A DNA stretch of 64,000 nucleotides from Fuerstiella marisgermanici (GTDB lineage Bacteria; Planctomycetota; Planctomycetia; Planctomycetales; Planctomycetaceae). Made by a program: the position numbers and the translations under genes. This document shows, in pieces, positions 37,312 through 46,792 of this stretch (its first letter is position 1; each line of letters opens with the position of its first letter). Location of the stretch: positions 7,800,001 to 7,864,000 of the forward strand of contig NZ_CP017641.1 in NCBI RefSeq assembly GCF_001983935.1, written 5' to 3'. The notes beneath the pieces were generated by a model. It saw only the letters and a program-made list of their open reading frames with translations. It was not told the origin of the DNA and did no database searches.

Positions 37312-37387
37312 CGCAAGTCGCCTTCACCAAAGGGTTTACGTAAAATTTCCGTCGCCCCTGAAACGGGGAATCGCACATGTTAGGGAC

Positions 37388-37414
37388 GTCGGGTCGTTCT
37401 GTCAACGACGCGAC
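37388..37414 (-). other. Imperfect hairpin between fusA and rpsJ
   Basis: Arms GTCGGGTCGTT and AACGACGCGAC match at 10 of 11 positions around a 5-nt loop. There is no T-tract on the minus strand after it, so it may attenuate transcription, protect the transcript or be incidental. The 142-bp gap could also hold a promoter for the ribosomal genes; I cannot place one with confidence. Confidence 0.35.
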
Positions 37415-37453
37415 AGGTAGTTTTGGAAGTGTTTTGCAGATTATCGAATCAGG

Positions 37454-39529
37454 TCATCTTGTCGTTGAATCCGGTGGAGCTTCCGCATAGCGGCATGGTT
37501 CCATCGAATACGAGGCTCGACCCTGCGACAAGCTTCGGACTTCTGTTGAATACCCAAACATTTCGATCAACGGCACTTCCGCCTTCAGCACACATAAGTC
37601 GCTTCGGCGGTTGGAGTCTACAATCAATGCACGGCGTGAGTTCAGGTCAGACTGGATATTTCCCAGAAATTCCTCAGGTGTGACAACTTCAAGAGCCATG
37701 ATGGGCTCCATGGTCACGATTTTTCCTTCCTGCAGGACTTTGTTAAACGCCTGGGCCGCTGCAGAACGAATCGCCGTGTCTGTAGATTCCTCCTCACGAT
37801 AGTCGGCTTTTATGACCGTTAACCGCATATTCATTAGTGGATAGCCGAATTTGCCGCCACCATTTGCTTCACCATCCAGCGCCTCAAGCAGAACCTGCAG
37901 CATGGGGGCAGGCAGCGTGTTGGGTTTCAGTTTGTGAGAAACAGTGACAGCGGAATCACCTTCATTGAATTCTTCCACCTTTAGGTCCAGGCCGAAATGT
38001 AACGTGTTGGCCGGTGTGGTGACGTTGAAGTCTGCGTTCACGGTTAACTCGCCCACCAGTTTTTCACGAAGGCTGACGCGTGGCTTGTGAACTCGCACTT
38101 TCAGATTGAAATCTCTTTCCATGCGGTGGCGAATGACTTCCAGGTGCAGTTCCCCCATGCCGCTGATGATTGTCTGTCCGGTTTCTGGATCCGTTTTGGC
38201 AGTAAAGGTCGGATCCTGCCGTTGCAGTCGATCCAGAACCTCAGCCAGTTTCTTGCGGTCTGCGCTGGAATCCGGTTCAATCGCCATGGAAATCACGGTT
38301 TCCGGGAAGCGAATCTGTTCCAGGACGATTGGCTTTTGCGGGTCGCATAAAGTGTCGCCGGTCGCTGTGTCTTTGGGGCCCACGACGCCACAGATGTCGC
38401 CTGCTTCAACCTGTTCCACTTTCTCTCGCGAGTCTGATTGGATGTGCCACAGCTGAGTAATCAGTTCTTTCTTTTTCGTTCTCGGGTTCGTCAGGCGAGA
38501 ATTGCTTTTCAGGATGCCTGAATAAACTCTCGCGAAATAGAGGTCCCCGTGATTGTCTGACTGGATTTTGAAGACAAGTGCGCAGACGGGATCATCCGTT
38601 GAGCATTTGCGAGTGACTTCTTTGCCATCGGCCTTCGGTGACGGATCGATTCCGACCACGGGTGGGCAGTCCAGTGGGCTGGGAAGCAGGTCTGTGACGG
38701 CGTTCAGCAAGGGTTGAACGCCAATGTAATCCAGCGACGAACCGCACAGAACCGGCTGGAATTTGGCTTCGATGGTCCCCGCCCGCAACGCTCGAATGAT
38801 TGCTTCGTGCGGAACATCGCGCTCTTCCATATGAGCTTCCATCACCTCTTCGTCAATGTCTGAAAGCCTGTCCAGCAGCTCTGATCGCATCAGTTCCGCG
38901 TCGTCCGCCAGTTCTGCTGGGATCTCATCGGTGCGAAACTCCGAGCCGCGTGACTCTTCGTCCCAGTAAATCGCCTTCATGGTGAGAAGGTCGACGAGCC
39001 CGCGAAATCCATCGTCATTGGTGGCGGGGCCCTGCCCGATCGGAATCTGGATCGGTAGCGGATTCGCTTTCAGTCGGTTGCGCATGGCTTCCAGAACCCG
39101 CTCAAAGTCCGCGCCGATACGGTCCATCTTGTTGATAAAGCCGATTCGCGGCACGCCATAGCGGTCTGCCTGCCGCCAAACGGTCTCACTTTGTGCCTCA
39201 ACGCCTTCAACCGCGCTGAAAATCGTTACGGCCCCGTCGAGAACTCGCAGGCTGCGTTCGACTTCGGCTGTGAAGTCGACGTGGCCCGGTGTGTCGATGA
39301 TGTTAATTGTGCGATCGTTCCATTCGCAGGTTACGGCTGCGGAATAGATTGTGATTCCGCGTTGAGCTTCTTCCGGGTCGAAGTCCGTCTGAGTTGTTCC
39401 GTCGTCGACATTCCCCATCCGATAAGACGCACCTGTGTAGTACAGAATGCGTTCTGTCGTTGTGGTCTTGCCAGCATCGATATGAGCGATGATGCCAATG
39501 TTTCGGATACCATCTATTGAACGAGCCAT
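37454..39529 (-). CDS. fusA: Translation elongation factor G
   Basis: A 691-residue EF-G, the GTPase that moves tRNA and mRNA after each peptide bond. The G domain has NIGIIAHIDAGKTTTTERIL (P-loop), QRGITIYSAA, IIDTPGHVDFTAEVERSLRV and INKMDR. Domains II to V follow, with SGMGELHLEVIRHRMERDFN, and the C-terminal FGYSTEVRSLSQGRASYSME. Planctomycetes often carry more than one EF-G type; which subtype this is cannot be decided by eye. It heads the minus-strand translation cluster; rpsL and rpsG are not next to it and no tuf follows. Confidence 0.96.
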   Translation of the reverse strand: MARSIDGIRNIGIIAHIDAGKTTTTERILYYTGASYRMGNVDDGTTQTDFDPEEAQRGITIYSAAVTCEWNDRTINIIDTPGHVDFTAEVERSLRVLDGAVTIFSAVEGVEAQSETVWRQADRYGVPRIGFINKMDRIGADFERVLEAMRNRLKANPLPIQIPIGQGPATNDDGFRGLVDLLTMKAIYWDEESRGSEFRTDEIPAELADDAELMRSELLDRLSDIDEEVMEAHMEERDVPHEAIIRALRAGTIEAKFQPVLCGSSLDYIGVQPLLNAVTDLLPSPLDCPPVVGIDPSPKADGKEVTRKCSTDDPVCALVFKIQSDNHGDLYFARVYSGILKSNSRLTNPRTKKKELITQLWHIQSDSREKVEQVEAGDICGVVGPKDTATGDTLCDPQKPIVLEQIRFPETVISMAIEPDSSADRKKLAEVLDRLQRQDPTFTAKTDPETGQTIISGMGELHLEVIRHRMERDFNLKVRVHKPRVSLREKLVGELTVNADFNVTTPANTLHFGLDLKVEEFNEGDSAVTVSHKLKPNTLPAPMLQVLLEALDGEANGGGKFGYPLMNMRLTVIKADYREEESTDTAIRSAAAQAFNKVLQEGKIVTMEPIMALEVVTPEEFLGNIQSDLNSRRALIVDSNRRSDLCVLKAEVPLIEMFGYSTEVRSLSQGRASYSMEPCRYAEAPPDSTTR

Positions 39530-40249
39530 GATTTCGGGGCACTCAGCCTGCGGGGGGAATAACGATTCGAAGGGCCGTGTTTTAGCGATAACGAGCTAAG
39601 ATCGCACGACGAAAAACGGTTTATCCGGTGAGCCGGACGCAATCTACTTCCGGAGCTCGCAGCGGACGCAGGCGTCTGCGCCCCTTTGAATCAGATCGTT
39701 GTCGCGTTCGGTCGGCACTGATTTCGGCTGACGATGGCGGCTTCTTTGCGGGCATCTATTGGGAAGACGCAGCCTGTTGTCGAGGTCGCTTTTCTTCAGG
39801 GTTGTCATGGCTGGAGTTGGTCATGGCTGTGTCTCTGTGAATGAAGGTCGCTTTGTGTGTCCGTAGCCGGCCGCAGATCGCTGGTGCGTGGGGAAGGCTT
39901 CTGGCTCCGGCGAGGTGCGGCCACGTTCAGACCAGATCTGCTGAGCTCATTCGATGTCGATTCAGACTTTGATGTCGGTGCTTCAGGGCTGTGTGGCCAC
40001 ATCCGACTGGCGACTTGCGCCAATTTCGGCAAATCTCAGACTCCGCATGGTTACTTTAGGCGGCGGAAGAGCCGATGCCTTCGTAGTCGCTGCGCGTGGG
40101 CCGGTTTGGCCGCTGGCAATGCTGTGTGGTATCGAGCCGCCGTCCCGAATGCGGCCAAAGTGTTCAGTTTCTGGATTTTTGATGATTTCTTGCGTAGGAA
40201 AATGCTAGTGTTTGGGAACGCTCTGGGTGTGTTTCCTGAAAAGGTTTGT
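39530..40249. other. Intergenic region between fusA and the AbiE-like pair
   Basis: About 720 bp between divergent genes. No reading frame in it looks coding: all have odd composition and no recognisable domain. It must contain the fusA promoter and the promoter of the AbiE-like pair. GC content drops close to 40200, just before the AbiEi-like gene. Confidence 0.45.
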
Positions 40250-40265
40250 TTTCTTGGGTAAGAAA
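40250..40265 (+). promoter_or_regulatory. Short palindrome at the AbiEi-like start codon
   Basis: TTTCTT and AAGAAA arms around GGGT; the last base is the A of the ATG at 40265. It could be an operator for the AbiEi-like protein, because AbiE antitoxins repress their own promoter at inverted repeats, or a hairpin that limits translation. It may also be chance. Confidence 0.3.
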
Positions 40266-41368
40266 TGGCTGGGAAATCAGAAATAAAGTCTGAGTCTGAG
40301 ATGATCTCGCAGTTGGCGGCGAGTCCGCTTGAGCTTGCGCCAGTGACATTGACGATGCAGCCAACCGCACGGACGCAATTTGTAAACTGCGATGCTGTAG
40401 CGACCGCAACATGGGAAGACGGGGAGGCGACCTTCGCGATCGAGTGCAAACGTCTCGCGACGCCCAAGGAGTTTGCGACGGCGGTTTCGCAGGTTCAGTC
40501 GTGGAGCTTGCCCGAGGGGACTTTTCCAATGCTGTTGCTGCCGTACCTGAAGCCGGAGCAGCTAAACGAACTCGAACGATTAAAAATCAGCGGTGTTGAC
40601 CTGTGTGGGAACGGAGTCATCACAATCCCGGGCAGATTGATGGTTTACCGAACCGGGCAACCGAACCGATTTCGAAGCAGCGCTGCAATCAAGAACGTCT
40701 ACCGCGGCAAAACGTCTTTGGTTGCCAGGATATTCGCAAGCCAGCAATCGTTTCCGACTGTTCAGGCACTACGCGACGCGATAATTGAACGTGATCCCAT
40801 TGCGCAAAGTGGATTGGATAGTTCGATTGGTCTAAGCACTGTATCCAAGGCCCTGAAGACTCTTGAGCAGGACCTGATTGTTGCTCGTGAAGACGACGGT
40901 GCCATTCGGTTGCTCCAGCGAGACCAGTTGCTTGATCGGCTGTTGCGAAATGATCAGCCGCTTGAGGCGGAGGATTGCATCCGATTGAAAGCAGACGTTT
41001 CTGATGACAATCTTGTCGAGTGGATTGCCGGCAAAATCGATTCACTGGACATTCCCGTGTCCGCAACGGGGCTGAGTTCAACATCGCAGTACGCTGTCAT
41101 GCAGCGTGGTCCGATCATGCAGTTATATACCCCGGACACTTCAGCCGTTGCGACGGCGCTGGCTGCACCAGAGGCTGATCGGTTCGAAAATATCGTACTC
41201 ATCAAATCGAAGCGTGCAGTCGACTATTTCGACTCTCGGCGGGACGCGTCATTTCCGTGGGCATCACCGCTACAAACCTGGCTTGAGCTTATGCGTGGCG
41301 ACAAGCGTGATCGGGAGACGGCCGTTCAGGTTCGAGAATTGCTGCTGGCATCGGGAAGTGGGACATGA
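40265..41368 (+). CDS. AbiEi-like antitoxin/regulator with nuclease-like and winged-helix regions
   Basis: A 367-residue protein. Residues about 35-135 resemble a restriction-endonuclease-like fold: the segment ATWEDGEATFAIECKRLATP contains an E60-x-K62 pair, followed by Gln77 and by a PYLKPEQLNELERLKISGVDL-type strand-helix-strand with DLCGN (residues 112-116), a pattern I associate with AbiEi-type proteins. Residues about 150-230 look like a winged helix (GLSTVSKALKTLEQDLIVAR). The remaining part is unassigned. The next gene starts inside its stop codon (ATGA overlap) and is an AbiEii-like nucleotidyltransferase. Type IV toxin-antitoxin-like or phage-defence role is inferred from this pairing. 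Confidence 0.72.
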   Translation: MAGKSEIKSESEMISQLAASPLELAPVTLTMQPTARTQFVNCDAVATATWEDGEATFAIECKRLATPKEFATAVSQVQSWSLPEGTFPMLLLPYLKPEQLNELERLKISGVDLCGNGVITIPGRLMVYRTGQPNRFRSSAAIKNVYRGKTSLVARIFASQQSFPTVQALRDAIIERDPIAQSGLDSSIGLSTVSKALKTLEQDLIVAREDDGAIRLLQRDQLLDRLLRNDQPLEAEDCIRLKADVSDDNLVEWIAGKIDSLDIPVSATGLSSTSQYAVMQRGPIMQLYTPDTSAVATALAAPEADRFENIVLIKSKRAVDYFDSRRDASFPWASPLQTWLELMRGDKRDRETAVQVRELLLASGSGT

Positions 41369-42240
41369 GTGAACTGGCGAGTCTTGAGACCAGCTTGCGC
41401 GAATTGCTTGCTCGGCTCGATGCTGCAGCATGCCCGATCATTCTTGGTGGCGGCTACGGTCTATACCTGCGGCGAACAATTCTGCAGCGCGAAGGTGTCC
41501 GCACTTTGCTTCAGCGTTGGCCTGAGGCACGTTCAACCAACGATTTAGACCTGTTCCTGCGGCCGGAATTTATTTGTGATTCGTCGAGATTGGCCGCTTT
41601 GAAGCAGGCGCTAGATGAGCTGGGCTACGCGCCCGTTGGTGGTGCCGAACACTATCAATTTCGAAAGGATGATCCTGACGGTTTCATCGAACGCGGTATC
41701 AAAATTGATCTCCTGACCGGGCCGCGGTCCTGCTTTGCGGGCAGCGGGTTAAGAGTGGACGAACGGCGAGTTCGCCCAAAACCGAGTGTCAAAGTTCACG
41801 CGCACCCGACGGATGAGGCGATTACTCTTGAGGAGCATCTGCAGGAGGTCCAGCTGCCGGTTTCTCGTGACGGCGCGGAATCCAGCAGGACCGTGTACTT
41901 TCCTCATCCGTTTACTTACGCGTTGATGAAGTTGTATGCGTTCCGGGATCAGGTGGATGCACACAAAAAAGAGTACGGCAGCCACCACGCTTTGGACCTG
42001 TATTCAATTATCGCGATGATGACTGAAGACCAGTGGGGGCAATCGCAGGAGATGGCGATCCAGAACGCTGGTTCGGAGGTCGTCACTGAAGCGTCGCGCA
42101 TTGTTGGTGAATTGTTTAAGTCCATGACCAGCAAGGGGATGTTGGTCATGCGTGCGAACCCCTATTGCACAGCCGACCTGCAACTGGATGACTTCATCTC
42201 GTTGCTTGGCCAGTTGTTTGCCGCTCGACACGACCATTGA
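41365..42240 (+). CDS. AbiEii/AbiGii-like nucleotidyltransferase
   Basis: A 291-residue protein with the DNA polymerase beta-type nucleotidyltransferase signature: LGGGYGLYLR at residues 27-36, then ARSTNDLDLFLRPEF at about 53-67 with the two metal-binding Asp, and a third acidic site in IKIDLL near residue 113. The C-terminal half has PFTYALMKLYAFRDQVDAHK then HHALDLYSIIAMM, resembling the helical part of AbiEii. In AbiE systems this protein is the toxin that modifies an RNA target; here that role is inferred. It overlaps the AbiEi-like gene by four bases, so the two are translationally coupled. Confidence 0.8.
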   Translation: MSELASLETSLRELLARLDAAACPIILGGGYGLYLRRTILQREGVRTLLQRWPEARSTNDLDLFLRPEFICDSSRLAALKQALDELGYAPVGGAEHYQFRKDDPDGFIERGIKIDLLTGPRSCFAGSGLRVDERRVRPKPSVKVHAHPTDEAITLEEHLQEVQLPVSRDGAESSRTVYFPHPFTYALMKLYAFRDQVDAHKKEYGSHHALDLYSIIAMMTEDQWGQSQEMAIQNAGSEVVTEASRIVGELFKSMTSKGMLVMRANPYCTADLQLDDFISLLGQLFAARHDH

Positions 42241-42345
42241 CCGCTGAGTGATCTCGCTTGCGGGCGCGATGGCAGTGTGGGCATCAGCCATAGCAGCGTC
42301 GCGCGGTCGTGATGTGCTGTGATTGGAGTCCCGAAATTCCGGGCG

Positions 42346-43326
42346 TCACTTGCTGGAGGGCCGGCTGGCGTTGACCACGTTCTGCGGTCGGCCGTCCAGA
42401 AACGCTCGAATGTTTTCCACGCAGCCCAGTGTCAGGAGGTCGAGTCCTTCCGGGGTTCGGTCCGCAGTGTGCGGTGTCAGCACCACATTTCGGCAACTTA
42501 GTAGCGGGTTGCCATCAGCGGTCGGTTCGGCGTCGTAAACGTCAACGCCTGCTCCGAACAGGTGGTCTTCATTCAAGGCGGCTGCCAAAGCAGATGTGTC
42601 GACAACCGCTGCTCGAGCCGTGTTGATGAGAATCGCGCCGGGTTTCATTTGCTGAAGCTGCAGGGCACCGATCATGCCGCGAGTTTCGTCTGACAGCCGC
42701 ACGTGCAGGCTGACGACATCGCTGGTGGAAAGTAGTTCGTCCAGCGATACGTAGCGGAAACCAAATTCTGCCGCTGTTGCTTCGTCAGGGTGGAAGGTCC
42801 ACGCGACAATTTCCATGCCGAACGCGGAGCACAGGCGAATCATTTCCAGGCCGATGTTGCCGGTGCCTATCACTCCGATCCGCTTGCCGATCAGCGACAT
42901 TGCCATTTCTGATGACCACTGCCCTGCCCTGAGTTGTTCGGTCATCAACGCCATTCGCCGCGATACGGCCAGCATCAGTCCGAAGGCATGTTCGGCGACG
43001 ACGGTTGCTGTGCGGCCAGGAATATTGCTGACGATGATGCCATGGTTTGAGGCGGCGTCGATATCGATTGAATCGTAGCCGATCCCGCACACGGCAATCA
43101 TTTTTAGGTTTGGCAGTTGGTTCAGCACATCCCCGGACACCTTCACCGCGCTGCGGGAATTCAGCAACACGTCGGCGGGCGCAAGCCGTTCCAGCATTTC
43201 GCTGTCACTGGAGGGCCGATCTCCGTAGTAGCGGACGTCGGCAAAGTCGCGTAGCTGGTTGAGATGTTGCGACCCGCCCACCAGCGGCGGATCATCGCCA
43301 GGAATGACAACGATGGGACTTTTCAT
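42346..43326 (-). CDS. D-2-hydroxyacid dehydrogenase (phosphoglycerate dehydrogenase-like)
   Basis: A 326-residue NAD-dependent D-isomer 2-hydroxyacid dehydrogenase. It has LKMIAVCGIGYDSIDIDAAS, the nucleotide-binding GKRIGVIGTGNIGLEMIRLC, the arginine motif INTARAAVVDTSALAAAL, the Asp-Glu VDVYDAEP segment and the catalytic His in VVLTPHTADRTPEG. No C-terminal ACT domain, so it is not a full-length SerA; substrate could be 3-phosphoglycerate, glyoxylate or another 2-oxoacid. It starts 9 bp after the kinase gene stop and is probably in the same operon. Confidence 0.9.
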   Translation of the reverse strand: MKSPIVVIPGDDPPLVGGSQHLNQLRDFADVRYYGDRPSSDSEMLERLAPADVLLNSRSAVKVSGDVLNQLPNLKMIAVCGIGYDSIDIDAASNHGIIVSNIPGRTATVVAEHAFGLMLAVSRRMALMTEQLRAGQWSSEMAMSLIGKRIGVIGTGNIGLEMIRLCSAFGMEIVAWTFHPDEATAAEFGFRYVSLDELLSTSDVVSLHVRLSDETRGMIGALQLQQMKPGAILINTARAAVVDTSALAAALNEDHLFGAGVDVYDAEPTADGNPLLSCRNVVLTPHTADRTPEGLDLLTLGCVENIRAFLDGRPQNVVNASRPSSK

Positions 43327-43335
43327 ATTTTGAGT

Positions 43336-46300
43336 TCATTCCACCGCAAGCGGCCAGTCAAGATCTCGTTTGGCCAGTTGCTCAGTCAGCAATCGAAGAT
43401 TCCATATACAGACCATGCCCTCGTTGGTACATGCAGCCAGATAGCGGTGATCCGGGCTGAAGGTCAGAAAGTACGCCGGAGATGAAACCGGCATCGTGAA
43501 TGTCACCGCTTCGGACCAATCCGACGTATGGAACAGGCGAATGGAATTCAACGAACCCGCGACCGCCAGCAGTCGACTGTCGCGAGTGAACGTCATGGCT
43601 CCCAGACCCTGACCGGGAAATTCGCGATCAATGTAGCAAGCCTCAGCCCAGTCGCCGACTGAATAAATGTGATAATCCTGAGATCCTCCGACTACTAGCC
43701 AGCGTCCGTCACGACTGAACTCAGCTCGTGAACGGACGCCGTCGAATTCTCGCACCAGCGACATCGTGTTTGCATCCCATAGCAGGGTCTTGTAGTGCCA
43801 GTATGTCGTCACCGCCCAGCGTCGATCCGGTGCCACAGCCATTGTCCAGAACGGATCGAAACGCATTTCCTGAGCCTGCGACGGATCGGCGAGTGCCACA
43901 ATGTGCGACAAGCCGGACTCACGACACACCAGCATCTCGTCCTCCTCCACGCCAATAATCCCGAATGTCAGACGCGAAGAGTCTGCCTGCGCCAGTACTG
44001 TTGGCGCCCCAATTTCGGGTGTGCCGTGCGACGGCGACCACTTCACCGTGCGCCGTTCGGCAACGGATTCGGAGACTGTCACCAGCGTGTCGTCTTTCGT
44101 TAAGAACTGCCCCAGGACTGCCGACGCGACCGGGATTGCGGCGACCTCGCGAGCATTATCGGGATCAACCAGTTGCATCCTGTCGTTGCAACAGACAGCC
44201 AGCAGATTGTCACGGCTGAAGCTCAGACCGACACGATCCGTCGCAGCATCGTTGCAAACGAACGAACGACACTCCGGCGCGGAGGAGTATTGCCAGCGAC
44301 CAATTCGACTGCCAGCAAAACCGAACGAAAGGAACCTGCCGTCCTGACTGAATCCAATCGCCAGCCCGTCGACATCGAACAGCTTCTGTTCGGATTTCAG
44401 ATCGAATAAACATGTCGTGCGTGCCCCCACGATCGCCACCGTTCGTCCGTCGGGATGAAACGCGGCGTGTATCATCGGCACCAAAGCAAACACGGTTCTG
44501 GGCTTCGCGACATCACTGCGCGCCGGGTAAATTCTTAATCCGTCCCTATCGAGGTGAACGCAGGCAACCTCGTCGGCGGTCGGATGCCATGCAAGAGATC
44601 GGATTTCCGCTTCGTGTGAAAACGAATTGACGACTTTGCGCTGCGTCGTGTTCCAGACTTCCAGGCCATTTGAGCGAGCAACCGCCAATAGATCACCCGC
44701 CGGTGAGAAACGGATAATCGTTGGCATCGTTCGGTTGTCTGTCGGCTCAAGGGTTGCAATTTCGACACCATCAGGCAGACTGAAAAGTCGAACATTTCCA
44801 TCAGAAAACCCGATCGCGACGCGGTTGCTGTCGGCGGAAAAATCGACATCGTCAGTGCACCAATAGCCTTCCGCCGGAACACTCAGCAGCGATTCACCGG
44901 TTGCCACGTTCCAGATCGTCGTTGGAATCTCTGCATGTCTGCCATTGGCATTCTGGCCCACCGACGCGATCATGGAACCATCCGGGCTGAACCGCAGGAA
45001 GAACCGCGGGGACGGAGACGGTGACAGTCCTTCGGCGTAGCCTACGTCGGAAATACTTCGTTCTTCGGAATTGTCGCGCAGCCGCCGAATGCTCAGCGCC
45101 CCGTTCGGCATGAAGCGAGCGTATCGTTCACTATCGGGCGACACAGCGATCCCGGTCTGGTCGCTGCCCTTGCGATACCCTTCCCAGCGAGCTTCCTTGC
45201 GGAGATCCGGCAGCGACACACAGGCCAGCAATTCGTTGCGCAGCTTCAGCATCGTCGGTTCGTCCGGCGGCAGGTCTTTCAGAATACTGGAGGCTTTGTC
45301 GACGGCGGCGATGCCTTCGAAGCGACGCCCCGCGCGGCCGCTGAGTCTGGCGCGCCCAGCCTGAGCCAGCAGCGCTTCCACGGTTCGAGCGTCCGCCAGC
45401 CGATTCGCCTCCACAAGTTTAACGTTGGCTTCCGACGTGTCTCGCAACAAGGCTGCCGTGGCGCGCTGTTCGTTGCGAAGCAAAATGGTCGACGCCGACA
45501 GTCCGACCAGTAACATGACACTCAGCAACGCCACCGCCAGTGCCAACGACGCGACCAGTGGTCGCCGACGGCACCATCGCAGCAGGCGTCCCGGCCAGCC
45601 GATCGGGCGGGCAAGAATTGTTTCTCCACGAAGAGCGCGGCGCAGATCTTCCGCCAGTTCTCGCCCGCTGGCGTAACGATTCTGCGGATCCTTCTCGAGG
45701 CATTTTTGGCAAATGGTTTCCAGGTCTCGAGGCACTGCGGGGACTAGAATGCGCGGCGCGACAGGCTCGTCCAGCGCCGCTCGCTGCAGAACCTCCACGG
45801 CGACCGCACCATCGAACGGCGGTCGTCCGACAAGCGCGCAGTACAGCGTCGCGCCAAGGGCATAGACGTCCGAGGCCGGGCCCACTTGATCATGGCGACC
45901 GAGTGCCTGTTCCGGTGGCATGTACTGAGGCGTGCCGACAATCTGACCGGTCGTCGTTAAGCTGCCTGGCCTTTCAACGTTTCGCGCAAGTCCGAAATCC
46001 GTGATCCGTACGCAGCCTTCGTCGTCGATCAGAATGTTGTGGGGCTTGAGGTCACGGTGGATGACGTTTCGCAAGTGTGCCGCAGCTAGACCTTCAGCCG
46101 CCTCTGCAATAATCTCGGCAGCACGACGACCGGACAGTGGCCCCTGAGCCAGCAACTCCGCCAGCGTTTCGCCATTGATGAACGCCATCGACAAAAAGTA
46201 GACATCATCGGCCTGACCGGCATCGTATATCGGCACGATCCCCGGATGTTCCAGCTTTGCCGCGGCTTGAGCTTCCGTGTGAAATCGTTTGATCTCATCG

Positions 46301-46782
46301 CTCGACGCAAACTTGCCGGCGAGAATCACCTTCAACGCGACTTCTCGTCCGGTTCCCGGCTGCCGCGCACGGTAGACGATTCCCATTCCGCCGCGACCAA
46401 CTTCTTCCAGAATTTCGTAGCCGCCGATGGTGTGAGGACGATCGCGATCCACGTCGGGCGTCGATGCCGCGGGGACGGCATCGGAATCTGCGGTGGCCGA
46501 CGAATCGGACGCGACGACCTGATGCACGGCGAATAGCTGCTTTAGTGGTTCGGTCAGTTCCGGAAACCTCGCCCGAAATTCCGTCAGCGTCGACGTTTCG
46601 CCAAGTTCCTCGCGAAGGACAATTTCGTTGTAGATCACGTCCAGCATTGTGTCCGTGTCGTCGCGCAGTGCGGGATGTTGAGCCAGAAACGTTTCTACCG
46701 GAATGCGTTGCCCGGCAGACCATGCCGCACGTTGCTGGGCACAAGTTTCGGCAACGAGTTCGGAAGTACTTGGCTCGCTCAT
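43336..46782 (-). CDS. Membrane Ser/Thr protein kinase with WD40-type C-terminal region
   Basis: A 1148-residue protein from the ATG at 46782; a longer frame would overlap the upstream sigma gene. Residues 1-115 form a conserved pre-kinase region (PVETFLAQHPALRDD). The kinase domain spans roughly 120-385: GRGGMG loop near 129-134, Lys in VALKV at about 151, VIHRDLKPHNILID, and ITDFGLAR. One membrane helix (LVASLALAVALLSVMLLVGL) lies at about 410-435. The rest is a series of WD40-like blades (FSPDGSMIASVG, FSRDGRWLVVGG, FTRDSRLLAVAG, FSPDHRYLAACT). This puts the kinase in the cytoplasm and the propeller outside it. The ECF sigma gene ends 10 bp upstream, an arrangement known in planctomycetes. 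Confidence 0.93.
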   Translation of the reverse strand: MSEPSTSELVAETCAQQRAAWSAGQRIPVETFLAQHPALRDDTDTMLDVIYNEIVLREELGETSTLTEFRARFPELTEPLKQLFAVHQVVASDSSATADSDAVPAASTPDVDRDRPHTIGGYEILEEVGRGGMGIVYRARQPGTGREVALKVILAGKFASSDEIKRFHTEAQAAAKLEHPGIVPIYDAGQADDVYFLSMAFINGETLAELLAQGPLSGRRAAEIIAEAAEGLAAAHLRNVIHRDLKPHNILIDDEGCVRITDFGLARNVERPGSLTTTGQIVGTPQYMPPEQALGRHDQVGPASDVYALGATLYCALVGRPPFDGAVAVEVLQRAALDEPVAPRILVPAVPRDLETICQKCLEKDPQNRYASGRELAEDLRRALRGETILARPIGWPGRLLRWCRRRPLVASLALAVALLSVMLLVGLSASTILLRNEQRATAALLRDTSEANVKLVEANRLADARTVEALLAQAGRARLSGRAGRRFEGIAAVDKASSILKDLPPDEPTMLKLRNELLACVSLPDLRKEARWEGYRKGSDQTGIAVSPDSERYARFMPNGALSIRRLRDNSEERSISDVGYAEGLSPSPSPRFFLRFSPDGSMIASVGQNANGRHAEIPTTIWNVATGESLLSVPAEGYWCTDDVDFSADSNRVAIGFSDGNVRLFSLPDGVEIATLEPTDNRTMPTIIRFSPAGDLLAVARSNGLEVWNTTQRKVVNSFSHEAEIRSLAWHPTADEVACVHLDRDGLRIYPARSDVAKPRTVFALVPMIHAAFHPDGRTVAIVGARTTCLFDLKSEQKLFDVDGLAIGFSQDGRFLSFGFAGSRIGRWQYSSAPECRSFVCNDAATDRVGLSFSRDNLLAVCCNDRMQLVDPDNAREVAAIPVASAVLGQFLTKDDTLVTVSESVAERRTVKWSPSHGTPEIGAPTVLAQADSSRLTFGIIGVEEDEMLVCRESGLSHIVALADPSQAQEMRFDPFWTMAVAPDRRWAVTTYWHYKTLLWDANTMSLVREFDGVRSRAEFSRDGRWLVVGGSQDYHIYSVGDWAEACYIDREFPGQGLGAMTFTRDSRLLAVAGSLNSIRLFHTSDWSEAVTFTMPVSSPAYFLTFSPDHRYLAACTNEGMVCIWNLRLLTEQLAKRDLDWPLAVE

Positions 46783-46792
46783 GAATCCTGGC

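Noticed and set aside
39857-40261. 134-codon plus-strand frame upstream of the AbiE-like pair
   Set aside because: Odd composition, no domain, no convincing ribosome-binding site; overlapping frames on the other strand are equally long.
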